This document shows, piece after piece, positions 1-9,289 of a DNA stretch of 64,000 bases. Source of the DNA: Halopiger goleimassiliensis (GTDB taxonomy: Archaea; Halobacteriota; Halobacteria; Halobacteriales; Natrialbaceae); assembly GCF_000455345.1 (NCBI RefSeq), contig NZ_HG315690.1:1811360-1875359 (forward strand). Reading direction: 5' to 3'. The first letter of the stretch is position 1, and the number at the start of each line of letters is the position of its first letter. A model generated the notes under the pieces. That model did not search any database and had not been told where the DNA came from. It worked only from the letters and a program-made list of their open reading frames with translations. The translations under genes were made by a program, and so were the position numbers.

Positions 1-2723
1 GCAACTTCCTTCCCGACCTGCCAGGCGGGCTTGGCCGGTACCTTCCGCGGATCGAGTGTGTAGAAGTTCCGCGCCGTGGGTAACAGGTCGACGCCGCCGC
101 GGGTCGGCGCGCCCGATCCGCCGGGCGGGACGTACTCGCCCGAGAGCGCGTCCACGGTGCGGGGAATCTCGTCTTCGGCACCCTGCACGCGGGGCTGGGC
201 CTCCTCGCAGATGTACGCAAGGACCTTCCGCAGGTCGTCGTGAGCGCCAGACTTCGCCCGCGCGTCGCCGATCGTATCGAGATCGACGACGAGCAGGTTC
301 ATGTTCACCTCGTCGTCGGGACCGGCCTCGCGCTCTGATTGAGGAACGTCGAAGTCGTGTTCCGCGAGCGTTTCGACCAACTCGAGGCTCGTCTCGTGGA
401 CGACGTCCGCGGCCTCGGCGTAGGTTATCCCCAGCGCCTCGTCGTACTCGCCGGGCGCGTGCAGCATCTTCTCGTAGTCGATGCCGAGCGCGCCGGCCAC
501 GCTCTCACGCAGGCTCGGCGCGCCGGGGTTCTCGAGCCGAGTTAGGGCGACGAGGTACTCCACGAGGCGCTCGTCGGCCGGCGGCTCGGACATCGTGTGC
601 AGGCCGAGCCGGATCTGGGTGGTCTTGACGTCGGTGAGGTACTCGTGGATCCGTTCGACGAGTTCGTCGATGGCGACCTCGTCGCCGTCTACGTCGCCCT
701 CAGCGAGCGTCGAACCGGCTTCGTCCGGACCGCGGACGTCGGCTTTCTCGTCGATGGTGCCCGCGATGCCGAGTTCGACCGCGAGGTCCAGTTCCTCGAC
801 CGTCTCGCGGATGAGCGTCTCGAGGTGCTCGCCGTCGTCGGCCCGGGCGTCCTCCATCCCGGCCTCGCGGTACTGATTCGCGAGTTCCTCGAGTTCCGAG
901 AGTTCGTCGTAGGTGCCCGCCGACCGCATGACGGGCGTGAGGTAGTCGACGATGGCGGCGTAGGATCGGCGCTTGGCCTGCGTCCCTTCGCCGGGGTTGT
1001 TGACGATGTAGGGGTAGACGTTCGGGATATCGTCGATCAGTTGATCGGGCGCGCTCTCGCCGTTCAGCCCGACCGTCTTGCCGGGGAGCCACTCGAGGCT
1101 GCCGTGCGTACCCAGGTGGACCACGGCGTCGGCCTCGAACGTGTTGCGCAGCCAGCCGTAGAACGCGTAGTAGTCGTGGGGCGGCTGCAGGTCGGAGTCG
1201 TGGTAGACCTTCGAGGGGTCCATTCCGAACCCGCGCGGGGGCTGTACGGTGACGAGCACGTTGCCGAACTCGACGCCCGGGATGGCGAACGGGCGGTCGG
1301 GGACGTCGCCCCACTCCTCGACGACGTTCTCCCGGAACCGCTCGTCCGCTTTGGAGAACCACTCCTCGTAGGTGTCGGGTGAAACTACGTCGACCGAGAG
1401 GTCGCGGACGTCCTCCGGCGCGACCCAGCGGTCCTCGAGCGTCAACTGCGACGTCAGCGTCTCGACCAGCGTCTGTCCGTCGTCGGGCGTCTCACCGCCG
1501 AGGTCGTATCCTCGAGCGTCGAGTTCCTCGAGCAGATTCACCGTCGACTCGGGCGAGTCGAGGCCGAACGCGGTGCCGATGCCGTCGTCGCTCGGCGGGT
1601 AGTTGTGGAGGACGACGGCGATCTGCTTGTCTTCGTTCGGCGTGTGGCGCAGTTCGGCCCAGTTGACCGCCAGTCGCGTGGCGTGATCGATGCGGTCCTC
1701 GATCGGGAAGTGGTGTTTCGGCGCGGAGCCGATGCCGGCCTCGTCGTCGGTGTGTTCCTTGCCCGAGATGGGGTGCGTGATGACGTTGCCGTCGAACTCC
1801 GGCAGCGCCACGGAGAGGGCGAGTTCGAACCCCATCACGCCGGTATCGCTGGATTCGTATCGAGAGCGCGAACGCATGGTAGTGATCGTCTGGAGGACCG
1901 GCACGCCGAGCCGATCGAGAAAGACGTCCTCGGCCGACTCGCCCTCGTCGCTGGCCGATCGGCCGCGCTCGTCCATCGACAGCGAGAACATGAAGGAGGA
2001 GAGCACGGCGTCGACGATCGGCTCGCCGTCGTCTAAGAGCCAGTTGTCGGTGACCCACTCGGCGTCCTCCTGCTCGTCAGTGTCTGTTGCGGGGTTGCAG
2101 AAGATCGGCAGGGCGTTCGCGCCCTGCTCCTCGAGCGCGCGGACCTGCGCGTCGACGTAGCGAGTGTTCTCGTGCGTCCAGTGGGATTCGTAGAACCAGA
2201 CGGCGACCGTCGGTTTGTCGGGGTCGTGGGTCTCGAGCAGTTCCTCGTACCCGATCCCGGGGTAGTCGGGGTGGTAGACGCCCTCGGTGGGGAGTTCGGT
2301 TGGCTCGTCGTACTCGAGGTCTCGACCCGCGTACTCGGACGCCACGAACCGACACAGGTTCTCGACGTTGATCGTCCCGCCCTTCTCGAGGTAGTCGTAG
2401 ACGCGGTCGCGGTGTTCGTCGCTGACCGTCGTATCCTCGAAGGCGAACGCGTCGCCGGTCGCCTTGACGATCAGCGGGACGCCCGCATCCTCGAGTTCGC
2501 CCGTCGCGTACTCGTAGCCGGGCATGCTGTCCTCGGCCCCGTGCAGCCAGAAGATCGCTGTCGCGGCGTCGCGCAGTTCGTCGACGAACGCCTCGATTTC
2601 GGCCTCGTCGTCCAGATCGCTCTCCGAGCGCACGACCAGTTCGACGTCCTCGAGGCGCTCGGCGGCCCGGCCGATCGATCCGAGTTCGTTCTCCGTGGCG
2701 GTGTAGATCCCGATCGTAGTCAT
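1..2723 (-). CDS. cobN: Cobaltochelatase large subunit CobN, N-terminal part, cut by the window edge
   Basis: CobN is the large, tetrapyrrole-binding subunit of ATP-dependent aerobic-type cobaltochelatase (cobalamin synthesis); the family also includes magnesium chelatase subunit H. An open frame runs leftward from ATG at 2723 to the window edge, giving about 907 codons, so the C-terminal part of the usual ~1250-residue protein is missing. The N-terminus reads MTTIGIYTATENELG, and the last visible residues contain GRNFYTLDPRKVP, a characteristic CobN motif. The gene is divergent from a ChlI/ChlD fusion that supplies the AAA and VWA parts of the chelatase. Assignment to cobalt rather than magnesium follows from haloarchaea making cobalamin but not chlorophyll. 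Confidence 0.93.
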   Translation of the reverse strand, partial: MTTIGIYTATENELGSIGRAAERLEDVELVVRSESDLDDEAEIEAFVDELRDAATAIFWLHGAEDSMPGYEYATGELEDAGVPLIVKATGDAFAFEDTTVSDEHRDRVYDYLEKGGTINVENLCRFVASEYAGRDLEYDEPTELPTEGVYHPDYPGIGYEELLETHDPDKPTVAVWFYESHWTHENTRYVDAQVRALEEQGANALPIFCNPATDTDEQEDAEWVTDNWLLDDGEPIVDAVLSSFMFSLSMDERGRSASDEGESAEDVFLDRLGVPVLQTITTMRSRSRYESSDTGVMGFELALSVALPEFDGNVITHPISGKEHTDDEAGIGSAPKHHFPIEDRIDHATRLAVNWAELRHTPNEDKQIAVVLHNYPPSDDGIGTAFGLDSPESTVNLLEELDARGYDLGGETPDDGQTLVETLTSQLTLEDRWVAPEDVRDLSVDVVSPDTYEEWFSKADERFRENVVEEWGDVPDRPFAIPGVEFGNVLVTVQPPRGFGMDPSKVYHDSDLQPPHDYYAFYGWLRNTFEADAVVHLGTHGSLEWLPGKTVGLNGESAPDQLIDDIPNVYPYIVNNPGEGTQAKRRSYAAIVDYLTPVMRSAGTYDELSELEELANQYREAGMEDARADDGEHLETLIRETVEELDLAVELGIAGTIDEKADVRGPDEAGSTLAEGDVDGDEVAIDELVERIHEYLTDVKTTQIRLGLHTMSEPPADERLVEYLVALTRLENPGAPSLRESVAGALGIDYEKMLHAPGEYDEALGITYAEAADVVHETSLELVETLAEHDFDVPQSEREAGPDDEVNMNLLVVDLDTIGDARAKSGAHDDLRKVLAYICEEAQPRVQGAEDEIPRTVDALSGEYVPPGGSGAPTRGGVDLLPTARNFYTLDPRKVPAKPAWQVGKEV

Positions 2724-2727
2724 CGCG

Positions 2728-2735
2728 TTTTTAAA
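2728..2735 (+). promoter_or_regulatory. TATA-like box in the 34-bp divergent cobN/chelatase promoter
   Basis: The run TTTTTAAA lies 23-30 nt before the ATG at 2758, the correct spacing for a leaderless haloarchaeal transcript. Only 34 bp separate the two divergent start codons, so the promoters of both chelatase genes must overlap. Confidence 0.5.
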
Positions 2736-2757
2736 CCTCTATTGTATTAGCGCAAAT

Positions 2758-4977
2758 ATGGTTGCAGAGCCCGAGGACAAAAAGCTGTCGTCGCTCCCCT
2801 TCCCGGCGATCGTCGGCCAGGACGAACTGAAGCGCGTCCTGCTCGCGATTGCCGTCAACGACGACCTCGATGGCGGCTTGGTCGTCGGCGAGAAGGGAAC
2901 GGCGAAATCGACCGCCGTCCGGGGGCTGGTCGACCTGCTTCCCGAGCAACGGGCCGTCGCCGACTGCCCGTACGGCTGCGCACCCGACGACCTCGCGCTA
3001 CAGTGTGCCGACTGCCGCGAACGCGACCCGGACGAGATGCCCGTCGAAACGCGGCCCGTCCCGCTCGTGACGCTCCCGCTGGGGGCAACTCGAGATCGCG
3101 TCGTCGGCACCCTCTCGGTCGAGGACGCGCTGGCGGGCGAGGCCGACTTCGATCCCGGCCTGCTGGCTCGCGCACATCGGGGCCTCCTCTACGTCGACGA
3201 GGTGAACCTGCTCGAGGACCATCTCGTGGACGTCATCCTCGACGCCGCCGCCAGCGGGGTGAATCGCGTCGAACGCGACGGGATCAGCGTCTCGCACCCC
3301 GCCGAGTTCACTCTGATCGGGACGATGAACCCCGAGGAGGGCGACCTGCGGCCCCAGCTCCGGGATCGCTTCGCCCTGCAGGCGACCGTCGAGGGCTGTC
3401 GCGAGATCGACCAGCGCGTCGAGGTCATCGATCGGGCGCTCGAGACCGACGCCGCCAATGGTGGTGACGGGACTGACCCCTGGACCGAGTACGCCGACGA
3501 GACCGCGGCCTTACGCGAGGAGGTCGTGCGCGCCCGCGACCGCCTCTCAGCGGTCACCCTCCCAGACGACTTCAAGGCGGAGATCGCCGACCTCTGCCTC
3601 GAGGCCGGCGTCGACGGTCACCGCGGCGACGTGGCGACTGCCCGGACCGCGATGACCATCGCGGCGCTCGAGGGCCGAACGACGGTCATCGAGTCGGACG
3701 TCCACGAGGCTGCGGGCTACACCCTTCCTCACCGGCTCCGGAGCACGCCCTTCGAGGACGAACCCGATCTCGCGGACCTGCTCGAGGAGCGGTTCGACGA
3801 GGAGTCGCCGGACGAGGGAAACGGCGACGACGAGACCGGTGAGGACGCCGACGGCGACGGTGACGAGACGGACCGCAGCGACGACGCAGGAACCGAGTCC
3901 GGCGACGAAGGTATCGATGGCGACGGCGGCAGCGAAGACGGACCCGACGGCTCGAGCGACGACGGCGACGCCGACGGAGACGACGGATCGGACGAGTCCG
4001 GTGCCGAACGCGGCCCCGAGAACGCGGACGATGCGGCGAGCAGTGAGCCGTCACCGGCCGAGGCTGGCGGTGATCCCGACGAGCCGGGGTCCTCGAGCGA
4101 TCGCAGGTCGGGAGACGGCGACGGTGACGAGAGCGACGACGAGGACGTCCAGCCGATCGTCCCTGGCCAGCAGCGCGCCGAGATCGCCGAAGTCGGCGAG
4201 GCGACCGCCCCGGACCTCGAGACGCCCGACGTGGAGAGTACGGACGCGACGACCGCGGGCGGTTCGCGGGCAGGCACGGGTCCGAGCACGGACAACCGCG
4301 GGGCTCGCGTCCGGACTGAACCCGCCTCGGGCGACGGGTCGATCGACGCGGCGGCGTCGGTTCGCTCCGCCGCCGCGCGCGGGGACTCCCGCGTGCAGAA
4401 ACGGGACCTCCGACAGTCGGTCCGTACCGGCGAGACCTCGGCGACGATCGTCTTCGCGGTCGACGCCAGCGCCTCGATGCGGCCCGCGATGCGCACCGCG
4501 AAGGGGGTCGTCCTCGACCTGTTGCGAGACAGCTACGAACACCGCGATCGGGTCGCCTTCGTCGCCTTCGCCGGCGAGGACGCGGCGGTCCTGCTTCCGC
4601 CGACCGACAGCGTCTCGCTGGCAGCACGCCACCTCAAGGAGTTGCCATCGGGCGATCGGACGCCGCTCCCCGCGGGCCTCGAGACGTCTCGGCGCGTCCT
4701 CGAGCGCGCCGACACCGACGCCGCGGTCGTCGTCCTCGTCACTGACGGTCGGGCCAACGTCGCCGACGGGAGTCCGACCGAAGCGACGCGGCGGGCCGCG
4801 CGGAGACTGGCGGCCGCCGACGCGACCGTGCTCGTCGTCGACGCCGGCGACGACTCCCGGGCGGGACTCTCGGACGTCGTCGCGAGCGAGACGGCGGGCG
4901 AACTGGTCTCTCTGGAGGCGCTCTCCCCCGAGACGGTCCGCGCTGTGGCCGACCGGGCCGCGTCGAACGACCGATGA
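2758..4977 (+). CDS. Fused AAA (ChlI-type) and VWA (ChlD-type) chelatase subunit
   Basis: This 739-residue protein is the ATPase motor for metal insertion by CobN. Residues 1-330 form a MoxR/ChlI-type AAA module with Walker A GEKGTAKS at 44-51 and Walker B VDEVN near 146-150. A very acidic, low-complexity linker covers roughly 345-470. Residues 560-739 form a von Willebrand A domain with a MIDAS motif DASAS starting near 569. In bacteria the I and D functions are usually separate genes; the fused form is common in haloarchaea. The ATG is only 34 bp from the divergent cobN start, which supports co-regulation. No CobS or CobT homologue is visible here. Confidence 0.9.
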   Translation: MVAEPEDKKLSSLPFPAIVGQDELKRVLLAIAVNDDLDGGLVVGEKGTAKSTAVRGLVDLLPEQRAVADCPYGCAPDDLALQCADCRERDPDEMPVETRPVPLVTLPLGATRDRVVGTLSVEDALAGEADFDPGLLARAHRGLLYVDEVNLLEDHLVDVILDAAASGVNRVERDGISVSHPAEFTLIGTMNPEEGDLRPQLRDRFALQATVEGCREIDQRVEVIDRALETDAANGGDGTDPWTEYADETAALREEVVRARDRLSAVTLPDDFKAEIADLCLEAGVDGHRGDVATARTAMTIAALEGRTTVIESDVHEAAGYTLPHRLRSTPFEDEPDLADLLEERFDEESPDEGNGDDETGEDADGDGDETDRSDDAGTESGDEGIDGDGGSEDGPDGSSDDGDADGDDGSDESGAERGPENADDAASSEPSPAEAGGDPDEPGSSSDRRSGDGDGDESDDEDVQPIVPGQQRAEIAEVGEATAPDLETPDVESTDATTAGGSRAGTGPSTDNRGARVRTEPASGDGSIDAAASVRSAAARGDSRVQKRDLRQSVRTGETSATIVFAVDASASMRPAMRTAKGVVLDLLRDSYEHRDRVAFVAFAGEDAAVLLPPTDSVSLAARHLKELPSGDRTPLPAGLETSRRVLERADTDAAVVVLVTDGRANVADGSPTEATRRAARRLAAADATVLVVDAGDDSRAGLSDVVASETAGELVSLEALSPETVRAVADRAASNDR

Positions 4978-5076
4978 CGACGGCGAACCGCGGCTCGAGC
5001 GGAGCGGTCGTCCCTGTGCAGACGGCGACGCCAGATCAACATCGATATGGTCACCCTCGCTCGTTATCCGACGAGA

Positions 5077-6705
5077 ATGAGCGATACGGGGGACGACGTC
5101 ACTGACGACGCTGGCGGCTCGGACGCCGAGGTCGCCGTCAGCGAGGATATCGAGTACGGGATCGACGACAAACCACCGCTTGGCGAATCGTTCGTGCTGG
5201 GAATTCAGCACTACCTGACGATGGTCGGGGCGAACATCGCCGTGCCGCTGATTCTGGCTGACGCGATGGGGATGCCAGGTGACGTGGCCGCGCGGTTCAT
5301 CGGTACCTTCTTCGTCGTCTCGGGGATCGCGACGCTCGCCCAGACGACGTTCGGGAACCGGTATCCGATCGTCCAGGGTGCGCCGTTCTCGATGCTCGCG
5401 CCGGCCCTTGCGATCATCACCGTCGTGACCGCCGGCGGCGTCGACGGTGGCGCGGGCTGGGAGACCGCCCTGCTACAGTTACAGGGAGCGATCATCGTCG
5501 CCGCGACGGTCCAGGTCGCGATGGGCTATCTCGGTCTCGTCGGGAAACTCCGACGGTTCCTCTCGCCGGTCGTCATCGCGCCGACGATCATGCTCATCGG
5601 TCTCGCGCTGTTCGACGCCGATCAGATCGTGACCGACGAGCAAAGCTGGTTGCTGTTGGGTCTGACGCTGGGCCTCATCCTGCTGTTCTCGCAGTATCTG
5701 GACGTCAAATCCCGCGCCTTCCGGCTCTACCCGGTCGTGCTGGCGCTCGGGATCGCGTGGGCCGTCGCCGCCACGCTCTCCGTGACCGGCGTCATCACCG
5801 ACGCACACCCTGGCTACGTCGACCTCGCCGACGTCGTCGCTGCGGACCCGGTCCTGCCGATCTATCCGTTCCAGTGGGGCACCCCGGAGATCACGACGTC
5901 GTTCGCGATCGGGATGTTCGCGGGCGTCCTGGCCTCGATCGTCGAGAGCATCGGCGACTACTACGCCGTGGCGAACCTGACCGGCTCCGGAGCGCCCAGC
6001 GAGAAGCGAATCAACCACGGCATCGGAATGGAAGGACTGATGAACGTCTTCTCGGGCATCATGGGGACGGGCGGCTCGACCTCCTACTCCGAGAACGTCG
6101 GTGCGATCGGGCTGACCGGCGTCGCCTCGCGGTACGTCGTCCAGCTCGGTGCCGTCGTCATGCTGCTTTTCGGTTTCGTCGGCTACTTCGGACAGCTCGT
6201 CGAGACCATCCCCGACCCCATCGTCGGCGGGCTGTTCATCGCGATGTTCGCCCAGATCGTCGCCGTGGGCGTCTCGAACCTCCGCCACGTCGATCTGGAC
6301 TCCTCGAGAAACGTCTTCGTCGTCGGCTTCGCGCTGTTCGTCGGGCTGGCCATCCCGGCGTACATGGGGAACTTCGAGACCACCCTCGCGTTCCGCGAGG
6401 CGATCGGCGTCGAGGCCACGCTCGCGCCGTTGCTCGAGGCCGACCCCATCGCAGGGACGCCGGTCGAAGGCTGGCTCGTCGCCGCCGCGATCGCCGTCGT
6501 CGATACGGTCTTCATCATCGGCTCGACGGGGATGGCGGTCGGCGGCCTCGCGGCGCTCGTGCTCGACAACACGATTCCGGGCACCCGCGAGGAACGCGGG
6601 CTCGCGGAGTGGAGTCGCATTACCGAAGACGAATCCGAGTTCGACACCTTCTGGGAACGGTGGGTCGACGCCGAGGATCCGACTGCGGAGACGACTCGGG
6701 AGTAG
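5077..6705 (+). CDS. Uracil-xanthine permease family (NCS2) transporter
   Basis: The protein is an integral membrane nucleobase:cation symporter of about 542 residues, close to the family norm. After an acidic cytoplasmic N-terminus comes LGIQHYLTMVGANIAVPL, the conserved first helix of UraA/UapA proteins, followed by many hydrophobic helices. The central GTGGSTSYSENVGAIGLT segment is the NCS2 signature with QH/ENxG-type substrate residues. I prefer the ATG at 5077 (MSDTGDD), which begins the acidic tail typical of haloarchaeal homologues; an in-frame ATG at 5047 would add ten residues. The exact substrate (uracil, xanthine or another base) cannot be told. The nearby pyrBI genes are consistent with pyrimidine use. 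Confidence 0.88.
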   Translation: MSDTGDDVTDDAGGSDAEVAVSEDIEYGIDDKPPLGESFVLGIQHYLTMVGANIAVPLILADAMGMPGDVAARFIGTFFVVSGIATLAQTTFGNRYPIVQGAPFSMLAPALAIITVVTAGGVDGGAGWETALLQLQGAIIVAATVQVAMGYLGLVGKLRRFLSPVVIAPTIMLIGLALFDADQIVTDEQSWLLLGLTLGLILLFSQYLDVKSRAFRLYPVVLALGIAWAVAATLSVTGVITDAHPGYVDLADVVAADPVLPIYPFQWGTPEITTSFAIGMFAGVLASIVESIGDYYAVANLTGSGAPSEKRINHGIGMEGLMNVFSGIMGTGGSTSYSENVGAIGLTGVASRYVVQLGAVVMLLFGFVGYFGQLVETIPDPIVGGLFIAMFAQIVAVGVSNLRHVDLDSSRNVFVVGFALFVGLAIPAYMGNFETTLAFREAIGVEATLAPLLEADPIAGTPVEGWLVAAAIAVVDTVFIIGSTGMAVGGLAALVLDNTIPGTREERGLAEWSRITEDESEFDTFWERWVDAEDPTAETTRE

Positions 6706-6825
6706 GGTTCGTTCGTCGACGGCTACCGAACCGTCGTCCGAGTCGGCCGCGGCCCCGGCGGCCGGCTGCCGCTACGCTGGCGATCGGTTTGCAATCAGCT
6801 ACCTCGCGTACAGCGAGCGGGGACC

Positions 6826-7452
6826 TTACGCGATGTCGCGGCTCGTGTCGATCGCCACTTCCTCGGTCAACTCGAGTTTGATGGTCTCGGTGGGCTGGCC
6901 GCCGTCGCGGAACTTGGGGATCGCGAGCATGTTCTGGAGGTCGGTGCCCGTGACGGCCGTCTCGAGGTCGAAGACGGCGTCGGCCGCGTGGTGGGTGCGC
7001 GTCCGGTTGGGGGGTTCGTCCGACCCCTTCAGACAGTGCAAGACGGCGATGCTGCCGGTTTCGAGCATCCGGGCCTTGAGGTCGTTGAGGAAGGAGACGT
7101 ACGCCTCCGTGTCGGTTCGCTCGAGCACGTCCATCGTATCGATGATGAGGTTCGCGCCGTCGGGCAACGCCTCGATCAGCCGCGTCGCTTCCTCGAGCGG
7201 GTTCTCGTCGGCGACGTGTCTGACCGTCGGGTTGCCGACGTCGGACGGCGATCGATCGATGGCTTCCCGAATCACGTCGTCGGTACGTTCCGTCGACAGG
7301 TAGAGAGTGCCCCGGATGGCCGTCAGTTCGTACAGGAGCAGTTCCGATTGGCTGGCCGGATCGGCCGTGAACGCGATCACGTAGCCTGGCGGGACGCCGC
7401 CGTCGAGCTTTCGATCGAGGACCTCGATACCCGTTTCCAGCCGACCGTCCAT
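6826..7452 (-). CDS. KaiC/RAD55-like RecA-fold protein without an intact P-loop
   Basis: This 208-residue protein resembles the single-domain KaiC/RAD55-type ATPases common in haloarchaea: it opens with GIEVLDRKLDGGVPPGYVIAF, the usual lead into Walker A. The expected GxxGxGKT/S is replaced by TADPASQSE near residues 29-37, so ATP binding is doubtful. A Walker B-like strand, NLIIDTMD, remains. The protein may be a scaffold or a diverged sensor rather than an active ATPase. It is transcribed away from pyrB and convergent with the permease gene. Its function is unknown. Confidence 0.75.
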   Translation of the reverse strand: MDGRLETGIEVLDRKLDGGVPPGYVIAFTADPASQSELLLYELTAIRGTLYLSTERTDDVIREAIDRSPSDVGNPTVRHVADENPLEEATRLIEALPDGANLIIDTMDVLERTDTEAYVSFLNDLKARMLETGSIAVLHCLKGSDEPPNRTRTHHAADAVFDLETAVTGTDLQNMLAIPKFRDGGQPTETIKLELTEEVAIDTSRDIA

Positions 7453-7598
7453 ACAGTGTCCGACTGTTACTGTAGTACCCGCATAACTCTTTGCTTTCGG
7501 ACGCTCCGCCCGCTACCAGAACCCGCTATGGAAGGGACTGACAGAGCGTCGCCGTCGAACGGTGGCTTCAAGGGTTTTGCAGGACCGTTCACGAACGA

Positions 7599-8531
7599 AT
7601 GCGCCACGACCACCTCATCACGAGCAAACAACTCTCGCTCGAGGACATCGAGACCGTCCTCGACCGCGCGGCAGCAATCGACGCCGACCCGTCGGCGGTC
7701 GCCGATCGACACGCGGGCCGGCTGCTCGGGTTGCTCTTTTTCGAGCCGAGCACGCGGACGAAGATGAGCTTCGAGACCGCGATGAAGCGCCTGGGGGGCG
7801 ACGTCGTCGACATGGGTTCGGTCGAATCCTCGAGCGTGAAGAAAGGGGAGACGCTGGCGGACACCGTTCGGGTCATCGAGGGGTACGCGGACGCACTCGT
7901 GTTGCGCCATCCGAAACAGGGAGCGGCCAAGATGGCCAGCGAGTACGTCGACGTCCCGCTGGTAAACGCGGGCGACGGCGCGGGCCACCACCCGACCCAG
8001 ACGCTGCTGGACCTCTACACGATCCGGGAGAACGCCGGGCTCGAGGACCTGACGATCGGCATCATGGGCGATCTGAAGTACGGTCGTACCGTCCACTCGC
8101 TGGCCCACGCGCTGACGAACTTCGACGCACGACAGCACTTCATCAGCCCGGAGAGCCTCCAGTTGCCCCGCGAGGTCGTCTACGACCTCCATCAGGAGGG
8201 AGACACTCAGGTCCGGGAGCACGAATCGCTCGAGGAGGTCCTCCCGTCGCTCGACGTCCTCTACGTCACGCGCATTCAGCGCGAGCGGTTCCCCGACGAG
8301 AGCGAGTACCAGCAGGTCGCCGGCGAGTACCAGATCGACACCGAGACGCTCGAGGCGGCCAGCGACGACCTGACGGTGATGCATCCGCTGCCGCGCGTCG
8401 ACGAGATCGCGCCCGAGATCGACGACACCGAGTACGCGGCGTACTTCGAGCAGGCTCACAACGGGGTTCCGGTGCGGATGGCGCTTTTGGATCTCCTGCT
8501 GGACGATTCTGGGGGTGAGAACGATGAGTGA
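7599..8531 (+). CDS. pyrB: Aspartate carbamoyltransferase catalytic subunit
   Basis: PyrB condenses carbamoyl phosphate with aspartate in the first committed step of pyrimidine synthesis. The 310-residue length matches the family. Carbamoyl-phosphate-binding motifs are present: STRT at 51-54 followed by KMSFE, and HPTQ at 131-134; HPLPR lies near the C-terminus in the aspartate domain. The stop overlaps the start of the regulatory-subunit gene by eight bases, so the subunits are translationally coupled. Confidence 0.97.
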   Translation: MRHDHLITSKQLSLEDIETVLDRAAAIDADPSAVADRHAGRLLGLLFFEPSTRTKMSFETAMKRLGGDVVDMGSVESSSVKKGETLADTVRVIEGYADALVLRHPKQGAAKMASEYVDVPLVNAGDGAGHHPTQTLLDLYTIRENAGLEDLTIGIMGDLKYGRTVHSLAHALTNFDARQHFISPESLQLPREVVYDLHQEGDTQVREHESLEEVLPSLDVLYVTRIQRERFPDESEYQQVAGEYQIDTETLEAASDDLTVMHPLPRVDEIAPEIDDTEYAAYFEQAHNGVPVRMALLDLLLDDSGGENDE

Positions 8532-9006
8532 CGACCACGAGCGCCACGACTCCGACCACGAACTGCGCGTCAGCAAGATCCGCGACGGGACCGTCATCGA
8601 TCACGTCCGTGGCGGGCAGGCGCTGAACGTCCTCGCGATTCTGGGCATCGACGGTAGCGAGGGCGAGGAGGTCTCCGTCGGGATGAACGTCCCCTCCGAC
8701 CGACTCGCGCGCAAAGACATCGTCAAGGTCGAAGGCCGGGAACTGAGCCAGGACGAGGTCGACGTTCTCTCGTTGATCGCCCCCGATGCGACGATCAACA
8801 TCGTCCGGAACTACGAGGTCGTCGAGAAACACCGCGTCGAACGCCCCGAAGAAGTCACGGGAGTCCTCTCCTGTCCCAATCCGGGCTGTATCACGACGGG
8901 TGACGAGCCGGTCTCCTCGCGGTTCGAGGTGCTCGAGGACGGCGTCCGCTGTACGTACTGCGAGACGATCGTCCGCGAAGAGATCGCGTCGCTGATCGAA
9001 ACTTAA
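8524..9006 (+). CDS. pyrI: Aspartate carbamoyltransferase regulatory subunit
   Basis: PyrI binds nucleotide effectors and docks on PyrB through a zinc domain. The 160-residue frame contains [15 protein letters not shown] and later GMNVPS, typical of the allosteric domain. The C-terminal zinc site shows the CPNPGC and CTYC pairs. I choose ATG at 8524, which overlaps the pyrB stop; a GTG three codons earlier is less likely. Confidence 0.97.
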   Translation: MSDDHERHDSDHELRVSKIRDGTVIDHVRGGQALNVLAILGIDGSEGEEVSVGMNVPSDRLARKDIVKVEGRELSQDEVDVLSLIAPDATINIVRNYEVVEKHRVERPEEVTGVLSCPNPGCITTGDEPVSSRFEVLEDGVRCTYCETIVREEIASLIET

Positions 9007-9118
9007 CTGGGGCGCGAGCGGCGGATAGTCGCCGTCGTTCGGCCCGCGTGACTGTGTTTTGTTGTGACGAATGGTTCCAGAATATCTAAGTAGGAACCGG
9101 TCGTAGGTTCGAACGTAC

Positions 9119-9235
9119 ATGTCACTGTCACGAATCGTCAAGATTCTGGCCGTCCTGGTCGTCATCGCCATCGTCTGGAAAGTCGTCATCAGCGACTCCT
9201 CCGAAGTCGACGTCGAGTACGACCCAGCCGAATAG
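9119..9235 (+). CDS. 38-residue single-span membrane microprotein
   Basis: This short frame starts MSLSRIVKILAVLVVIAIVW and ends with an acidic tail, SSEVDVEYDPAE. It has one hydrophobic helix (residues about 6-25) and an acidic end that resembles other haloarchaeal membrane microproteins. AT-leaning sequence about 25-40 nt upstream could hold a promoter. It stands between pyrI and an unrelated gene with its own spacing. I do not recognise its function; a chance frame is possible, but the composition is protein-like. Confidence 0.6.
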   Translation: MSLSRIVKILAVLVVIAIVWKVVISDSSEVDVEYDPAE

Positions 9236-9289
9236 CACCGTAGTCGACCGTTCCGAACGGCTTACGGGGACGGCGACGTACCACGAGGT

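Noticed and set aside
4974-5100. 42-codon frame overlapping the chelatase stop as ATGA
   Set aside because: The product is Ser/Arg-rich with no hydrophobic or conserved pattern and overlaps the start of the permease gene.
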